A stretch of 6,127 nucleotides of DNA from the NCBI GenBank assembly GCA_030698575.1, contig JAUYMQ010000651.1:1-6127 (forward strand), given 5' to 3'. Below the pieces are notes generated by a model. It was not told the DNA's origin. It did not search any database and worked only from the letters and a program-made list of their open reading frames with translations. Position 1 is the first letter of the stretch; each line of letters begins with the position of its first letter. This document shows, one piece after another, positions 5,414 through 6,127 of this stretch. Origin of the DNA: Deltaproteobacteria bacterium. Lineage in GTDB: Bacteria; JAUYMQ01. The position numbers and the translations under genes were made by a program.

Positions 5414-5433
5414 GGCCCCGCTTCAACTATAAG
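5404..5433 (+). promoter_or_regulatory. Promoter of the acyl-CoA ligase gene
   Basis: TTGATC (5404-5409) and TATAAG (5428-5433) are separated by 18 bp. The start of transcription would fall near 5440, leaving a leader of about 43 nt. The -10 hexamer and the spacing equal those of the divergent PPK2 promoter. Confidence 0.6.
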
Positions 5434-5470
5434 AGTCGAGAAGGGTGTCCCCCACCGGGTACCCCAAAAC

Positions 5471-5476
5471 AAGGAG
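5471..5476 (+). promoter_or_regulatory. Ribosome binding site of the acyl-CoA ligase gene
   Basis: AAGGAG lies 6 bp upstream of ATG 5483 in a C-rich leader, optimal Shine-Dalgarno geometry that fixes the start. Confidence 0.85.
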
Positions 5477-5482
5477 CCCCCC

Positions 5483-6127
5483 ATGATCATCGCGGACATC
5501 CTCAGGCGCCAGTGCACCCTTCGCCCGAACGCGGTGGCGATGACCTTCGCAGGCAAGGAAACCACCTACGCGCAGATGGGCGACCGCGTGAACCGCGCCG
5601 CCAACGCGCTCCGCGAGATGGGCGTCAATAAGGGAGACCGCGTGGCGGTGCTCTCGCAGAACTGCAACCAGTTCGTCGAACTCTATTTCGCAAACGGCAA
5701 ACTCGGATCGGTCACAACGCCGCTGAACTACCGGCTGACCGCGGCGGAGCTCGAGTTCATCATTAATAACAGCGAGGCGGTGGCGCTCATCGTTCAGGAC
5801 GATTTCGTGCCGACAATCGCCGGGATCAAGCACCTGCTCCCCAACATCAAGCACTACATCACCATTGGCGGCTCGCACCAGGGTTACCGCGAGTACGAGG
5901 AGTGGATCGCATCTTCATCGCCGGCGGAGCCGGGCGCGTTGATCGACGAGAACGACCTCATCTGGCAAATGTACACGAGCGGAACGACCGGCCGGCCCAA
6001 GGGGGCCATGATCACCCACCGAAATCTCATGACGAACGTGATGCAGGTGGCGCTCGAATTTCGCGTCGAGACAGGCGATCGATCACTGATAGTCGCCCCC
6101 ATCTATCACGCGGCGGCGGTCATCACC
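5483..6127 (+). CDS. AMP-forming acyl-CoA ligase (ANL superfamily), N-terminal part, runs off the right edge
   Basis: The first 215 codons of an adenylate-forming enzyme are present, predicted to activate a carboxylic acid (probably a fatty or aromatic acid) with ATP to an acyl-AMP and then to acyl-CoA in the cytoplasm. The visible N-terminal domain has the usual opening MIIADILRRQCTLRPNAVAM, then TYAQMGDRVNRAANALREMG (28-47) and KGDRVAVLSQN (50-60). The segment LGSVTTPLNYRLTAAELEFI (74-93) is typical of FadD-like and related ligases. The phosphate-binding A3 loop YTSGTTGRPKG (164-174) is followed by AMITHRNL, and APIYHAAA (205-212) corresponds to the next conserved block. The acid-binding pocket, the adenylate motif and the C-terminal lysine lie beyond the window, so the substrate cannot be named. 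The start ATG is fixed by AAGGAG 6 bp upstream and the promoter just before. It is transcribed divergently from PPK2; both reactions interconvert adenine nucleotides (ligases make AMP, which some PPK2 enzymes rephosphorylate), but a functional link is conjecture. Confidence 0.92.
   Translation, partial: MIIADILRRQCTLRPNAVAMTFAGKETTYAQMGDRVNRAANALREMGVNKGDRVAVLSQNCNQFVELYFANGKLGSVTTPLNYRLTAAELEFIINNSEAVALIVQDDFVPTIAGIKHLLPNIKHYITIGGSHQGYREYEEWIASSSPAEPGALIDENDLIWQMYTSGTTGRPKGAMITHRNLMTNVMQVALEFRVETGDRSLIVAPIYHAAAVIT

Noticed and set aside
5317-5565. N-terminal extension of PPK2 to ATG 5565
   Set aside because: It would run over both promoters and the ligase start; ATG 5316 has a strong RBS and gives the normal PPK2 N-terminus.
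4621-5631. 336-codon + strand frame across PPK2 and the divergent promoter region
   Set aside because: It is antisense to well-supported PPK2 and out of frame with the ligase; it crosses both promoters and has no domain.
1-6127. CRISPR arrays, insertion sequences, tandem repeats, riboswitches
   Set aside because: No regularly spaced repeats, transposase motifs or terminal inverted repeats were seen, and no leader is long enough or structured enough for a known riboswitch; by-eye inspection only.

Overview
The window is a high-GC bacterial chromosomal segment. It has strong G/C bias at third codon positions, GTG starts, and long open frames antisense to most genes. The two tRNAs present read the GC-ending codons CGG and GTG. 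The gene set would suit an uncultured, high-GC, Gram-negative soil or water bacterium, for example something in the Myxococcota, Desulfobacterota or Binatota range. It comprises an ArnT/PMT-type lipid-linked sugar transferase, a putative lipoprotein phosphoesterase, a PPK2 polyphosphate kinase and an acyl-CoA ligase. The placement is inference only; no marker gene here fixes the phylum.

Layout. Bases 1-171 are the 3' end of a small HTH (Xre-like) regulator gene on the + strand. A minus-strand tRNA unit follows (promoter 519-492, tRNA-Val(CAC), tRNA-Arg(CCG), terminator 295-266). Bases 618-2288 (+) encode a 556-aa multi-pass glycosyltransferase of the ArnT-like class. It converges on, and overlaps by 23 bp, a minus-strand three-gene cluster read from right to left. 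That cluster holds a 246-aa PPK2 kinase (5316-4576), a 470-aa divergent Nramp-type transporter (4579-3167, whose start overlaps the PPK2 stop as GTGA) and a calcineurin-like metallophosphoesterase lipoprotein (3111-2266). Divergent from PPK2, and sharing a compact promoter region with it, an AMP-forming acyl-CoA ligase starts at 5483 (+) and runs off the right edge.

How the genes may work together. The PPK2-transporter-phosphoesterase cluster looks like one transcription unit with translational coupling. Polyphosphate chelates divalent metals, so a polyphosphate kinase coupled to an Nramp-fold transporter suggests a phosphate/metal homeostasis unit, though nothing in the sequence proves the substrate. 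Two features make the cluster unusual. The transporter lacks the canonical Nramp metal-binding motifs. The phosphoesterase keeps its N-terminal metal motifs but seems to have lost the segment that should carry the C-terminal catalytic histidines. The remaining genes look like ordinary housekeeping or accessory genes. No mobile element, CRISPR array or phage gene was seen.
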